DNA of 12,845 bases from JBFHDX01 sp041584475 (GTDB lineage: Bacteria > Pseudomonadota > Alphaproteobacteria > UBA8366 > JADFVY01), in assembly GCA_041584475.1 (NCBI GenBank), contig JBFHDX010000108.1:1-12845 (forward strand). Direction: 5' to 3'. The notes under the pieces were generated by a model. The model saw only the letters and a list, made by a program, of their open reading frames with translations. It searched no databases and was not told the DNA's origin. The position numbers and the translations under genes were made by a program. This document shows positions 6,865 through 12,845 of the stretch, piece after piece (position 1 is the stretch's first letter; every line of letters starts with the position of its first letter).

Positions 6865-8313
6865 ATGAAACGGAAGCGCAGAAGCGGCAAGCCCGTCGCG
6901 GCGCCGCCGGCGCAGGCGCTCGAGCGCATCAGGGCGGTCGTCGGTCCGAACGGATGGTCGGACGACTCGGACGAGCTCGAGCCGCTGCTGCGCGAACCGC
7001 GCGGCCTCTTTATCGGCAGAACGCCGCTGCTGGTGCGTCCGGCGACGACGCGCGAAATCTCCGACGTGGTGACGATCTGCGCGGAGCACGGCATCGCCAT
7101 CGTGCCGCAGGGCGGCAACACGGGGCTGTGCGGCGGGGCGACGCCGCACGCGCATGGCGGCGAGATCCTGCTGTGCCTGTCGCGCCTGAACCGCGTCCGC
7201 GTGATCGATGCGGGGAATTACACCATGACCGTCGAGGCCGGCTGCGTGCTCGCCGACATCCAGGCGGAGGCCGAGCGAGTCGACCGCCTGTTTCCGCTGA
7301 GCCTGGGCGCCGAGGGCTCGTGCCAGATCGGCGGCAACATCTCGACCAACGCCGGCGGCGTCGCCGTGCTGCGCTATGGCAACATGCGCGACCTCGTGCT
7401 CGGGCTCGAGGTGGTGCTGGCCGACGGCCGAATCTGGGACGGGCTGCGCGCCCTGCGCAAGGACAATACGGGATACGACCTCAAGCAGCTGTTCGTCGGC
7501 GCCGAAGGGACGCTCGGCATCGTCACCGCGGCGGTCCTGAAACTGTTCCCCCTGCCGAAGGACGTGCAGACCGCCTTCGTCGCGCTGCGTGATCTCGATG
7601 CGGCGATCGAGCTGCTGGCCGCGGCGCGCACCGCCAGCGGCGACGCGGTGACGTCGCTCGAGCTGATCCCGCGGCTGGCGCTGGAGTTCGCGATCCGCCA
7701 TGTCAGCGGCGTCACCGATCCGCTCGACTCGGCATGCGACAACTACGTACTGGTCGAATTCTCCGGTGCCCGGCCGGACGGCGGCATGGCTGCGAACATG
7801 GAAGCGTTCCTCGGGGACGCGTTCGAAAAAGGCCTGATCCGCGACGCGGCCATCGCCCGTTCCGAGGCGCAACGGGCCGCCTTCTGGCGCATCCGCGAGG
7901 CCATCGTCGAAGCCCAGAAATTTGAGGGCGGCAGCATCAAGCACGACGTCTCGGTGCCGGTCGACCGGTCGCCGGAGTTCATCCGCCGCGCGACGGCGGC
8001 GGTCGAGCGGGCGATGCCCGGCATCCGGCCTCTGCCCTTCGGCCATATCGGCGACGGCAACATCCATTTCAATCTGAGCCAGCCCGAAGGCATGAACCGC
8101 GAAAAGTTCCTGGCCGAGTGGCCAGCGATGAACCGCATCGTCCACGACATCGTCGCCGAGCTCGGCGGCTCGATCAGCGCCGAGCACGGTCTCGGCCGCC
8201 TCAAGCGCGACGAGATCACGCGCTACAAGAGCGCGATCGAGCTCGAGCTGATGCGCCGGGTGAAGACGGCGCTCGACCCGTTGGGCATCATGAACCCGGG
8301 CAAGGTGGTGTAG
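6865..8313 (+). CDS. FAD-binding oxidoreductase, GlcD / D-2-hydroxyglutarate dehydrogenase type
   Basis: The 482-residue flavoprotein belongs to the VAO/PCMH-fold family that oxidises D-2-hydroxy acids such as D-2-hydroxyglutarate, D-lactate or glycolate. The FAD-binding half shows LLVRPATTREISDVV (55-69), the pyrophosphate loop PQGGNTGLCGG (81-91), QIGGNISTNAGG (154-165) and GAEGTLGIVT (212-221). The C-terminal FAD-oxidase domain has FGHIGDGNIHFN (392-403) with the metal histidines H394 and H401, and SAEHGLGRLKRDE (438-450) with E440/H441. It ends in the family's typical DPLGIMNPGKVV. D-2-hydroxyglutarate is the substrate of SerA-linked side chemistry in many bacteria, but the two genes are 5 kb apart, so any link is speculative. 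The start lacks a ribosome site and may be leaderless. A damaged copy of its 3' end lies at 8991-9188. Confidence 0.93.
   Translation: MKRKRRSGKPVAAPPAQALERIRAVVGPNGWSDDSDELEPLLREPRGLFIGRTPLLVRPATTREISDVVTICAEHGIAIVPQGGNTGLCGGATPHAHGGEILLCLSRLNRVRVIDAGNYTMTVEAGCVLADIQAEAERVDRLFPLSLGAEGSCQIGGNISTNAGGVAVLRYGNMRDLVLGLEVVLADGRIWDGLRALRKDNTGYDLKQLFVGAEGTLGIVTAAVLKLFPLPKDVQTAFVALRDLDAAIELLAAARTASGDAVTSLELIPRLALEFAIRHVSGVTDPLDSACDNYVLVEFSGARPDGGMAANMEAFLGDAFEKGLIRDAAIARSEAQRAAFWRIREAIVEAQKFEGGSIKHDVSVPVDRSPEFIRRATAAVERAMPGIRPLPFGHIGDGNIHFNLSQPEGMNREKFLAEWPAMNRIVHDIVAELGGSISAEHGLGRLKRDEITRYKSAIELELMRRVKTALDPLGIMNPGKVV
8206..8313 (+). repeat. Direct repeat copy 1 (3' end of the FAD oxidase gene)
   Basis: This 108-nt block, the last 36 codons of the FAD oxidase including the stop, recurs at 9081-9188 with a constant offset of 875 and no indels. 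Only four substitutions are seen, all within the codons for SAIELELMRR through DPLG. The similarity stops exactly at the stop codon: the sequences after the two TAGs are unrelated. Confidence 0.95.
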
Positions 8314-8397
8314 GCCGGCATGAATGACGGACGACAGCTGAGCGAACCCAACCGATTATTTGATCACCGTGATTTCGGCAGAGGGACTCCTCGGGCA

Positions 8398-8955
8398 ATG
8401 GGAAACGGCCGCGCTGCAGCGATCGTCTTGTCGTTGTTCATAGTGTCCGCCTGCTTCGCGCCCGGAAGCATGATCGGTCGGGTGGGGGTGGCCGGCAGTA
8501 TCGACGCCCCGTCGGATCGAATGCCGCAATCGTTTAGGGTCACCTTGCCGGGAACCTATGGCTTGGGCGGCCTAGATGAGGTGTTCGGGAAGCCGCAATA
8601 CTACGGTCACCAAAGCAGAACTGTTCTTGCCACGGTGACCCGCGGCGAATTCTCGGCAGAGTTTGATGTCGGGTACCATGCCACTTTTTGGCTTATTCCA
8701 CCCGTAGGCCCCATTCCGAAGCATCCGCCTCCGCCGTACTTCGCACTTCGCTTTCCCGATGCGCCTGATGAAGTCTACCTTGTCGGGGTTGTCGACGATC
8801 GCATCAAGTACAAGGTGTTCGATGCAAACAAGAACGTCGAAATACAGCCGCAGGACGGCACCTGGTTGATCGAGGGACGCCGGTATGAACCGACAGAGAA
8901 CGGCGCAAGGGAGACTTGGTACCTGCATGTCGGATTGGCACGGAACGCATCCTGA
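8398..8955 (+). CDS. Predicted lipoprotein of unknown function
   Basis: The proposed product has 185 residues. The N-terminus MGNGRAAAIVLSLFIVSAC has a positively charged start, a hydrophobic core and a lipobox (IVSAC, C19), so the mature protein should be a lipid-anchored periplasmic or outer-membrane protein. The rest appears beta-rich, with repeated aromatic strands (FSAEFDVGYHATFWLIPP), a proline-rich turn PIPKHPPPPYFALRF at 105-119 and DAPDEVYLVGVVDD at 121-134. I do not recognise the family. The ATG at 8398 is chosen for the signal peptide; the frame is open back to 8320. The ribosome site is weak (GAGGG about 12 nt upstream). Base and codon use differ clearly from the neighbours, with many A/T-ending codons such as TTT, ATT and CAA, which suggests acquisition from elsewhere. 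It lies between an intact gene and its broken partial copy. Confidence 0.75.
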   Translation: MGNGRAAAIVLSLFIVSACFAPGSMIGRVGVAGSIDAPSDRMPQSFRVTLPGTYGLGGLDEVFGKPQYYGHQSRTVLATVTRGEFSAEFDVGYHATFWLIPPVGPIPKHPPPPYFALRFPDAPDEVYLVGVVDDRIKYKVFDANKNVEIQPQDGTWLIEGRRYEPTENGARETWYLHVGLARNAS

Positions 8956-8990
8956 ATCGGGGTGAACGATTTGTCGGACAAGCGGTCACG

Positions 8991-9188
8991 ATGGCAATGC
9001 GAGACATCCGCCGGCTGCCCTTCGGCCGAATCGGGGACGGCAATATCCACATCATCCTGAATCAGCCGCCAGGCATCGACCGCGACGAGATCACGCGCTA
9101 CAAGAGCGCCATCGAGCTCGAGCTGATGCGCCGGCTGAAGGCGGCGCTCGACCCGCTGGGCATCATGAACCCGGGCAAGGTGGTGTAG
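8991..9188 (+). pseudogene. Broken partial copy of the FAD oxidase 3' end
   Basis: In frame this reads MAMRDIRRLPFGRIGDGN and then continues through a tail ending in DPLGIMNPGKVV. It matches the C-terminus of the intact enzyme at 6865-8313 but lacks everything before the second domain's metal site. It has also lost an internal 108 nt (36 codons, from NREKF to RLK), so the EHGLGR segment is missing. The metal-binding H of FGHIGDGN is R here. Identity to the intact gene is 68 of 89 bases before the deletion point and 104 of 108 after it. A weaker protein-level resemblance (GERFVGQAV against SPEFIRRAT) may extend the homology back to about 8960. The frame is open from 8916, overlapping the lipoprotein gene. 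It is too short for a working enzyme. Confidence 0.85.
9081..9188 (+). repeat. Direct repeat copy 2 (tail of the broken FAD oxidase copy)
   Basis: This block is the partner of the one at 8206-8313, differing at four positions in 108 nt. The pair flanks the lipoprotein gene in direct orientation, so homologous recombination between the copies could delete the 875 bp in between and restore a simple single-copy arrangement. Confidence 0.95.
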
Positions 9189-9200
9189 CCCGCGAGCGGG
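9189..9200. terminator. Short dyad between convergent genes
   Basis: CCCGCGAGCGGG directly follows the broken FAD oxidase copy and lies nine bases before the end of the convergent slipin gene. It can form a short GC stem from either strand. There is no clear T-run, so it is only a weak candidate for a shared terminator. Confidence 0.25.
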
Positions 9201-9209
9201 ACGCGAGCC

Positions 9210-9992
9210 TTATTCCGCCTGCGTGCCGCCGCCCTTGCCGCGCCGGCCGCCGCCGGCGGGCAACTCCAGCAGATCCCTGAGGTCCATCGGGAACGGGAAG
9301 ACGATGGTCGACGAACGCTCGCTGGCGATCTCGGTCAGCGTGGTCAGATAGCGAAGCTGCATCGCCTCGCCCCGCTTGGCCAGGACCTCGGCGGCCTCGA
9401 GAAATTTGTGCGCTGCCTGCTCTTCGCCTGCTGCATCGATCACCTTGGCGCGTCGCATACGTTCGGCCTCGGCCTGCTTGGCGATGGCGCGAATCATGCT
9501 CTCGTCGAGATCGACATGCTTGAGCTCGACATTGGCGACCTTGATGCCCCAGGCGTCGGTCTGGTCGTCGAGGATCTGCCGGATATCCGCGTTCAGCTTC
9601 TCGCGCTCCGCCAGCATTTCGTCGAGTTCGTGCTGGCCGAGCACCGACCGCAGCGTCGTCTGGGCGAGCTGACTCGTCGCCATGGTGAAATCCTCGACCT
9701 GGATTACCGCCTTCTCCGGGTCGACGACGCGATAGTAGACGACGGCGTTGACGTGTACCGAGACGTTGTCGCGGCTGATCACGTCCTGCGTCGGCACGTC
9801 GAGCACACGCACACGCAGGTCGATCCGGACCATCTGCTGGACGCCGAGGAACACGATCCGCAGGCCGGGCTGGCGGATACCGGTATAGCGCCCGAAGGTG
9901 AAGATCACGCCGCGCTCGTATTCGCGGAAGATGCGCAGCGACAGCACGAAATAGACGATGACCAGAACAAAGAAACCGGCAATGAATGGCAT
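9210..9992 (-). CDS. Slipin / stomatin-like SPFH (Band 7) membrane protein
   Basis: The 260-residue protein has one N-terminal hydrophobic segment (about 3-20) followed by an SPFH/Band-7 domain: REYERGVIFTFGRYTGIRQPGLRIVF (23-48), VPTQDVISRDNVSVHVNAVVYYRV (66-89), TTLRSVLGQHELDEML (112-127) and a helical region rich in Ala, Glu and Arg (165-215) typical of the oligomerising coiled coil. FPFPMDLRDLL is close to the C-terminus, which ends in a Gly/Arg/Lys tail. Such proteins form large ring-like assemblies at membranes and partner with NfeD proteases, whose C-terminal domains bind them. A GGAGG lies 5 nt before the ATG. The gene begins 11 nt after the nfeD stop codon, the classic nfeD-slipin operon. 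The client proteins or membrane role cannot be read from the sequence. Confidence 0.95.
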   Translation of the reverse strand: MPFIAGFFVLVIVYFVLSLRIFREYERGVIFTFGRYTGIRQPGLRIVFLGVQQMVRIDLRVRVLDVPTQDVISRDNVSVHVNAVVYYRVVDPEKAVIQVEDFTMATSQLAQTTLRSVLGQHELDEMLAEREKLNADIRQILDDQTDAWGIKVANVELKHVDLDESMIRAIAKQAEAERMRRAKVIDAAGEEQAAHKFLEAAEVLAKRGEAMQLRYLTTLTEIASERSSTIVFPFPMDLRDLLELPAGGGRRGKGGGTQAE

Positions 9993-10003
9993 GGAATCCT
10001 CCG

Positions 10004-11512
10004 TCAGTTCCCCTCGGCAGCCGCGGGGGCAGGCTCAACGACCAGCGTCAGCCCCCTGATCTCCTTGACGCGCACGCTGGCCCCCGGCTGTACGGGCCCC
10101 GTGGCCTCGGCCTTCCAGATCTCGCCCTGGATGCGTACCCGCCCCTCATTTTCCGCCCACTCGACGACCGTCGCCAAATGGTCCAGCATCGCCTCGCGCC
10201 CGCTGACCACGGGCCGCGATCGGGCGCGCGAGAACAGCACGATGATGAGCAGGATGAAGCTGCCGCCGGCGGCCGCGATCGACCCGATGAGCCAGGGCGA
10301 GACGCCGTAGCCCGGCACGTCGGTCTTGATCAGCATGATCGAGCCGGCGACGAAGGCGATCAGGCCGCCGATGCCGAGCACCCCGAAGCTCGGCAAGAAG
10401 GCCTCCGAGAGCAGGAGCGCCAGACCGAGGATGATCAGCGACACCCCCGCATAGTCGACCGGCAGCACGTGCAGCCCGTAAAGACCAAGGATGATGCAGA
10501 TCGCGCCGACGACGCCGGCGATGATAGTGCCTGCATAGAACTCGATCAGCAGCGCCTGCACGCCGATGGTGAGCAGCAGATAGGCCACGGTCGGGTTGGT
10601 GATCACTTCGAGCAGCTCGGTGCGCCAGTCGGGCTCGATCGCCACGATCTCGAGATCCGCGGTCTCCAGGGTGCGCTTGTCGCCGTTCAGATCGACCGTG
10701 CGACCGTCGGCCTTCGCCAGCAGGTCGTCGACGTTCTCGGCGATGAGATCGATGACGCCCTGCTCGAGCGCGTCCTCGGCCGACAGGCTCGCCGCCTCGG
10801 TGACCGCTTTCTCCGCCCATTCGACGTTGCGGCCGCGTTTCTGCGCGAGGCTGCGGATGTAGGCCACGGCATCGTTCAGCGCCTTGTCCTCGAGCCCTGG
10901 CTTGCCCGCTTTGGCCGGCTGATCCGCCTCGTCGGCCGCCGCCTCTTCGTCTTCGGCCGCTGACTCCGAGTCGGATTCGTCCTGCTTTCCGGAACCCTTG
11001 CCGGGCTTCGGGCCCTTGTCCTTGTCCTTGTCCTTGTCCGTGTCCTCGTCGTCGCCGGCCGGCGCGAGCGGGGAGCCGCCGCCGATCTGCACGGGCGTCG
11101 CGGCCCCGAGATTCGTCGCCGGCGCCATCGCCGCCAGATGCGTGGCGTACAGCATGTAGGTGCCGGCACTCGCGGCGCGACTGCCGGACGGGCCGACGAA
11201 GCCGATCACAGGGACCGGCGAGGCGAGGATGTCGCGAATGATCTCGCGCATGGAGGTATCGAGGCCGCCGGGCGTATCCATCTGCAGGATCACGACGACC
11301 GCGCCGTCCTCCGCCGCGTGCTCGAGACCGCGGTGCAGATAGTCGGCCACCGCCGGGCCGATCGGCCCGTTGACCGTCAGCAGCGCCGCATGGCCGCGAT
11401 CCTGTGCGCGGCCGCCGTCGCCGACGGCGAGCAGGAAGAGGCCCAGTCCCGCCGCGGCGAGCGCAAAGCCGCGCCGCATCCGTGCCCTGCCGATTCCCCA
11501 CGCGAAATTCAT
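10004..11512 (-). CDS. NfeD-family membrane-bound ClpP-class serine protease
   Basis: The 502-residue protein has a signal-anchor near the N-terminus (about 14-33), a ClpP-like protease domain (about 41-270), a run of membrane segments (about 308-428) and a C-terminal OB-fold NfeD domain (about 436-495). MDTPGGLDTSM (78-88) is the oxyanion region, and SRAASAGTYM carries the nucleophile S116. K210 in EDKALNDAVAYI is the likely catalytic lysine of the Ser-Lys dyad. Between them lies an unusual low-complexity insert (about 150-206) of Asp, Lys, Glu, Ser and Ala. The archaeal relative PH1510 cleaves hydrophobic segments of a stomatin partner, and here the slipin gene follows in the same operon. 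The ATG at 11512 lacks a ribosome site but fits a leaderless promoter. ATG at 11479, after AGGG at 5 nt, is the alternative. Confidence 0.94.
   Translation of the reverse strand: MNFAWGIGRARMRRGFALAAAGLGLFLLAVGDGGRAQDRGHAALLTVNGPIGPAVADYLHRGLEHAAEDGAVVVILQMDTPGGLDTSMREIIRDILASPVPVIGFVGPSGSRAASAGTYMLYATHLAAMAPATNLGAATPVQIGGGSPLAPAGDDEDTDKDKDKDKGPKPGKGSGKQDESDSESAAEDEEAAADEADQPAKAGKPGLEDKALNDAVAYIRSLAQKRGRNVEWAEKAVTEAASLSAEDALEQGVIDLIAENVDDLLAKADGRTVDLNGDKRTLETADLEIVAIEPDWRTELLEVITNPTVAYLLLTIGVQALLIEFYAGTIIAGVVGAICIILGLYGLHVLPVDYAGVSLIILGLALLLSEAFLPSFGVLGIGGLIAFVAGSIMLIKTDVPGYGVSPWLIGSIAAAGGSFILLIIVLFSRARSRPVVSGREAMLDHLATVVEWAENEGRVRIQGEIWKAEATGPVQPGASVRVKEIRGLTLVVEPAPAAAEGN
11015..11038 (+). 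repeat. Hexanucleotide tandem repeat inside nfeD
   Basis: CTTGTC is repeated four times in perfect tandem, followed by a degenerate unit (CGTGTC). On the coding minus strand it encodes Asp-Lys pairs inside the low-complexity insert of the protease domain. Because the unit is six bases, gain or loss of copies would keep the frame and only change the length of the charged linker. Confidence 0.9.
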
Positions 11513-11519
11513 GGACTTA

Positions 11520-11548
11520 ATGATGTGCCGTGCAGCCAGCCCTGTCCA
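11520..11548 (-). promoter_or_regulatory. Candidate promoter placed for a leaderless nfeD mRNA
   Basis: On the minus strand TGGACA (11548-11543; five of six bases as TTGACA) is separated by exactly 17 nt from CATCAT (11525-11520; four of six as TATAAT). Exactly 7 nt separate the -10 from the A of the ATG at 11512. This is the same geometry as before the FAD oxidase gene and predicts transcription starting at the start codon. Confidence 0.45.
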
Positions 11549-11576
11549 GCGCCGATGCTCGCCGGCACCTCCGACC

Positions 11577-11598
11577 CGGATGGCGGCGCCGGCATCCG
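11577..11598. terminator. GC-rich dyad after the chemotaxis receptor gene
   Basis: A 22-bp near-palindrome (CGGATG...CATCCG around GGCGCC, one mismatched pair) begins 19 nt after the stop codon of the chemotaxis receptor gene. No T-run follows, so it may be a weak terminator or a binding site between this gene and nfeD. Confidence 0.3.
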
Positions 11599-11617
11599 AG
11601 GGCGGTTCCGCAACCGG

Positions 11618-12845
11618 TCAGGCCTGCTTCACGTTGCGCAGGAAACCGTCGATCTCGGCGCGCAGCATTTCCGCCTGGCGCGACAGTTCCTCGGCCGAGG
11701 CCAGCACCTGGCCGGCGGCGGTGCCCGTCTCGCTCGCCGCTTGGCTGACGCCGGCGATGTTGGTGCTGACTTCCTGCGTGCCTTTCGCCGCCTGCTGGAC
11801 GTTGCGGGCGATCTCCTGGGTCGACGCGCCCTGCTCCTCAACCGACGACGCCACCGCCATCGAGATCTCGTTTACCTCGTCGATGACCTCGCGGATCTTC
11901 CGGATGGCCGCCACCGCCTGTCGTGTCTCGTCTTGGATCGCGCTGATCTGGGCGGCGATCTCGTCGGTCGCCCTGGCAGTCTGGTTGGCGAGGTTCTTGA
12001 CCTCCTGGGCGACGACGGCGAAGCCCTTGCCGGCTTCGCCGGCCCGCGCCGCCTCGATCGTCGCGTTCAGAGCCAGCAGGTTGGTCTGGCCGGCGATCTC
12101 GTTGATGAGATTGACGACTTCGCCGATCGTCCCCGCCGCCTCGGCGAGACCGCCCATCGTCTTGTCCGTCGTTTCGGCCTCGTTCACGGCGTGCAGCGCG
12201 ATGCGTACGGACTGGTTTACCTGCTTGCCGATCTGCGTGATCGCAACGCTGAGCTGTTCTGCCGTGGCGGCGACGGTCTGGACATTGGCCGCCGCCTCAT
12301 CCGACGCCGTCGCCACAGCCGAGGCCCGGCCGCGCGCCTGCTCGGCGGTCGAGGACATCGACTGCGCCGTATGCTGCAATTCGTTCGCCGCCGAGGACAC
12401 GGTTCCGAGCATGCTCGTCACCTTGGCATCGAAACCGCCGATCATCTCATCCACCCGCCCCGCTCTCCGTTCGCGTGCTTGGCGTTGCGCCTCCTGGTTG
12501 CGCGTCAGTTCCCGGTTTTCGACGATGCTCTTCTTGAAGACGCGAACGGCGGCGGCCATCTGGCCGAGCTCGTCATCCCGATCGGCCCCCGGCACGTCGA
12601 CCGACTGGTCGCCCGCCGCCAGCCTGCGCATGGTGTCGGCCAGCGCTTCCATCGGGGCGACCAGCCATTTCCGGTTCGCCCAGAGGAAACTCAGCGCCAC
12701 GAAGAGCTGGACGGCGAATACGGTGAACGCGCCGGCAAGGGCGACAACCTGGACGCTGCGGACGCGGGCAAAGACCCGCTCGGCCGCGGCTTCGCGTTCC
12801 TCCCGGACCGATGTCGTCAGGCGTTCGAGCGCCGCCAGCGCCGGC
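11618..12845 (-). CDS. Methyl-accepting chemotaxis protein, C-terminal part (cut by window edge)
   Basis: The last 408 residues are visible; the start and most of the sensory region are outside the window. From the edge inward there is a helical segment (ALAALERLTTSVREEREAAA), a transmembrane helix (about VQVVALAGAFTVFAVQLFVALSFLW), a HAMP domain (NRKWLVAPMEALADTMRRLAAGD to the DDELGQMAAAVRVFKKS region), and a long antiparallel coiled-coil signalling domain. Its hairpin tip reads QTNLLALNATIEAARAGE followed by GKGFAVVAQEVKNLA, the CheA/CheW-contact region conserved in all MCPs. The protein ends RAEIDGFLRNVKQA without the NWETF-type pentapeptide that docks the adaptation enzymes in enteric receptors. 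A membrane receptor relaying a signal to CheA is the obvious role; the ligand is unknown. It lies 105 nt upstream of nfeD and is probably a separate transcription unit. Confidence 0.95.
   Translation of the reverse strand, partial: PALAALERLTTSVREEREAAAERVFARVRSVQVVALAGAFTVFAVQLFVALSFLWANRKWLVAPMEALADTMRRLAAGDQSVDVPGADRDDELGQMAAAVRVFKKSIVENRELTRNQEAQRQARERRAGRVDEMIGGFDAKVTSMLGTVSSAANELQHTAQSMSSTAEQARGRASAVATASDEAAANVQTVAATAEQLSVAITQIGKQVNQSVRIALHAVNEAETTDKTMGGLAEAAGTIGEVVNLINEIAGQTNLLALNATIEAARAGEAGKGFAVVAQEVKNLANQTARATDEIAAQISAIQDETRQAVAAIRKIREVIDEVNEISMAVASSVEEQGASTQEIARNVQQAAKGTQEVSTNIAGVSQAASETGTAAGQVLASAEELSRQAEMLRAEIDGFLRNVKQA

Noticed and set aside
6259..8187. Long minus-strand open frame opposite the FAD oxidase gene
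   Set aside because: It lies antisense to a well-supported gene, is rich in Arg, His, Asp and Gly, and has no recognisable domain.
8363..8373. Perfect dyad ATCAC-C-GTGAT upstream of the lipoprotein start as an operator
   Set aside because: Only five bases per arm and no promoter elements at good spacing nearby; too short to support on its own.
8314..9080. Insertion sequence or phage element carrying the lipoprotein gene
   Set aside because: No transposase or integrase, no terminal inverted repeats and no short target-site duplication were found. Only the gene-end direct repeats support mobility.
10146..11501. Second minus-strand frame within nfeD
   Set aside because: Overlaps the verified protease in another frame and consists mostly of Arg, Gly and Ala.

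Overview
The window looks like a chromosomal segment of a high-GC alphaproteobacterium. This rests on the long SerC of the type common in Alphaproteobacteria (TWSWQKVLGGEGAHG around the catalytic lysine), the serC-serA gene order with a structured serC leader, and several candidate promoters of the TTGnnn-N17-TAnnnT form. Taxonomy is inferred from these features; no database was searched.

Layout. Positions 1-1368 (minus strand) hold the serine biosynthesis pair serC-serA, with serA cut by the window edge. A leader at about 1369-1497 carries a candidate promoter, several hairpins and a 14-bp perfect inverted repeat. Positions 1545-4954 (minus) hold a tartrate/D-malate dehydrogenase, a MaoC-type hydratase and a DASS/SLC13 permease with two internal RCK_C-like domains, arranged as a likely three-gene operon for C4-dicarboxylate or hydroxy-acid use. 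A divergent intergenic region (4955-5317) separates it from plus-strand genes: tsaC (tRNA t6A synthesis), a small exported SNase-fold-like protein without the usual catalytic residues, and a GlcD/D-2-hydroxyglutarate-dehydrogenase-type FAD oxidoreductase (6865-8313).

The most unusual stretch is 8206-9188. Directly after the FAD enzyme lies a visibly less GC-rich gene for an unrecognised lipoprotein. A broken partial copy of the FAD enzyme's 3' end follows it. The last 108 bases of that copy match the intact gene with only four differences, while the part before it is much more diverged and lacks exactly 36 codons of the intact gene. This looks like an insertion or rearrangement scar with mosaic ancestry.

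Positions 9210-11512 (minus) form the familiar nfeD-slipin membrane-quality pair: a ClpP-class membrane serine protease followed by a Band-7/SPFH protein. Positions 11618-12845 (minus) hold the C-terminal part of a methyl-accepting chemotaxis protein that enters from the right edge.

No RNA genes, CRISPR arrays, transposases or phage genes were seen. Most of the window is ordinary housekeeping sequence. The second-look points are the serC leader architecture, the duplication scar with its lipoprotein cargo, and two genes (FAD oxidase and nfeD) whose promoters are positioned so that their mRNAs would begin at the start codon.
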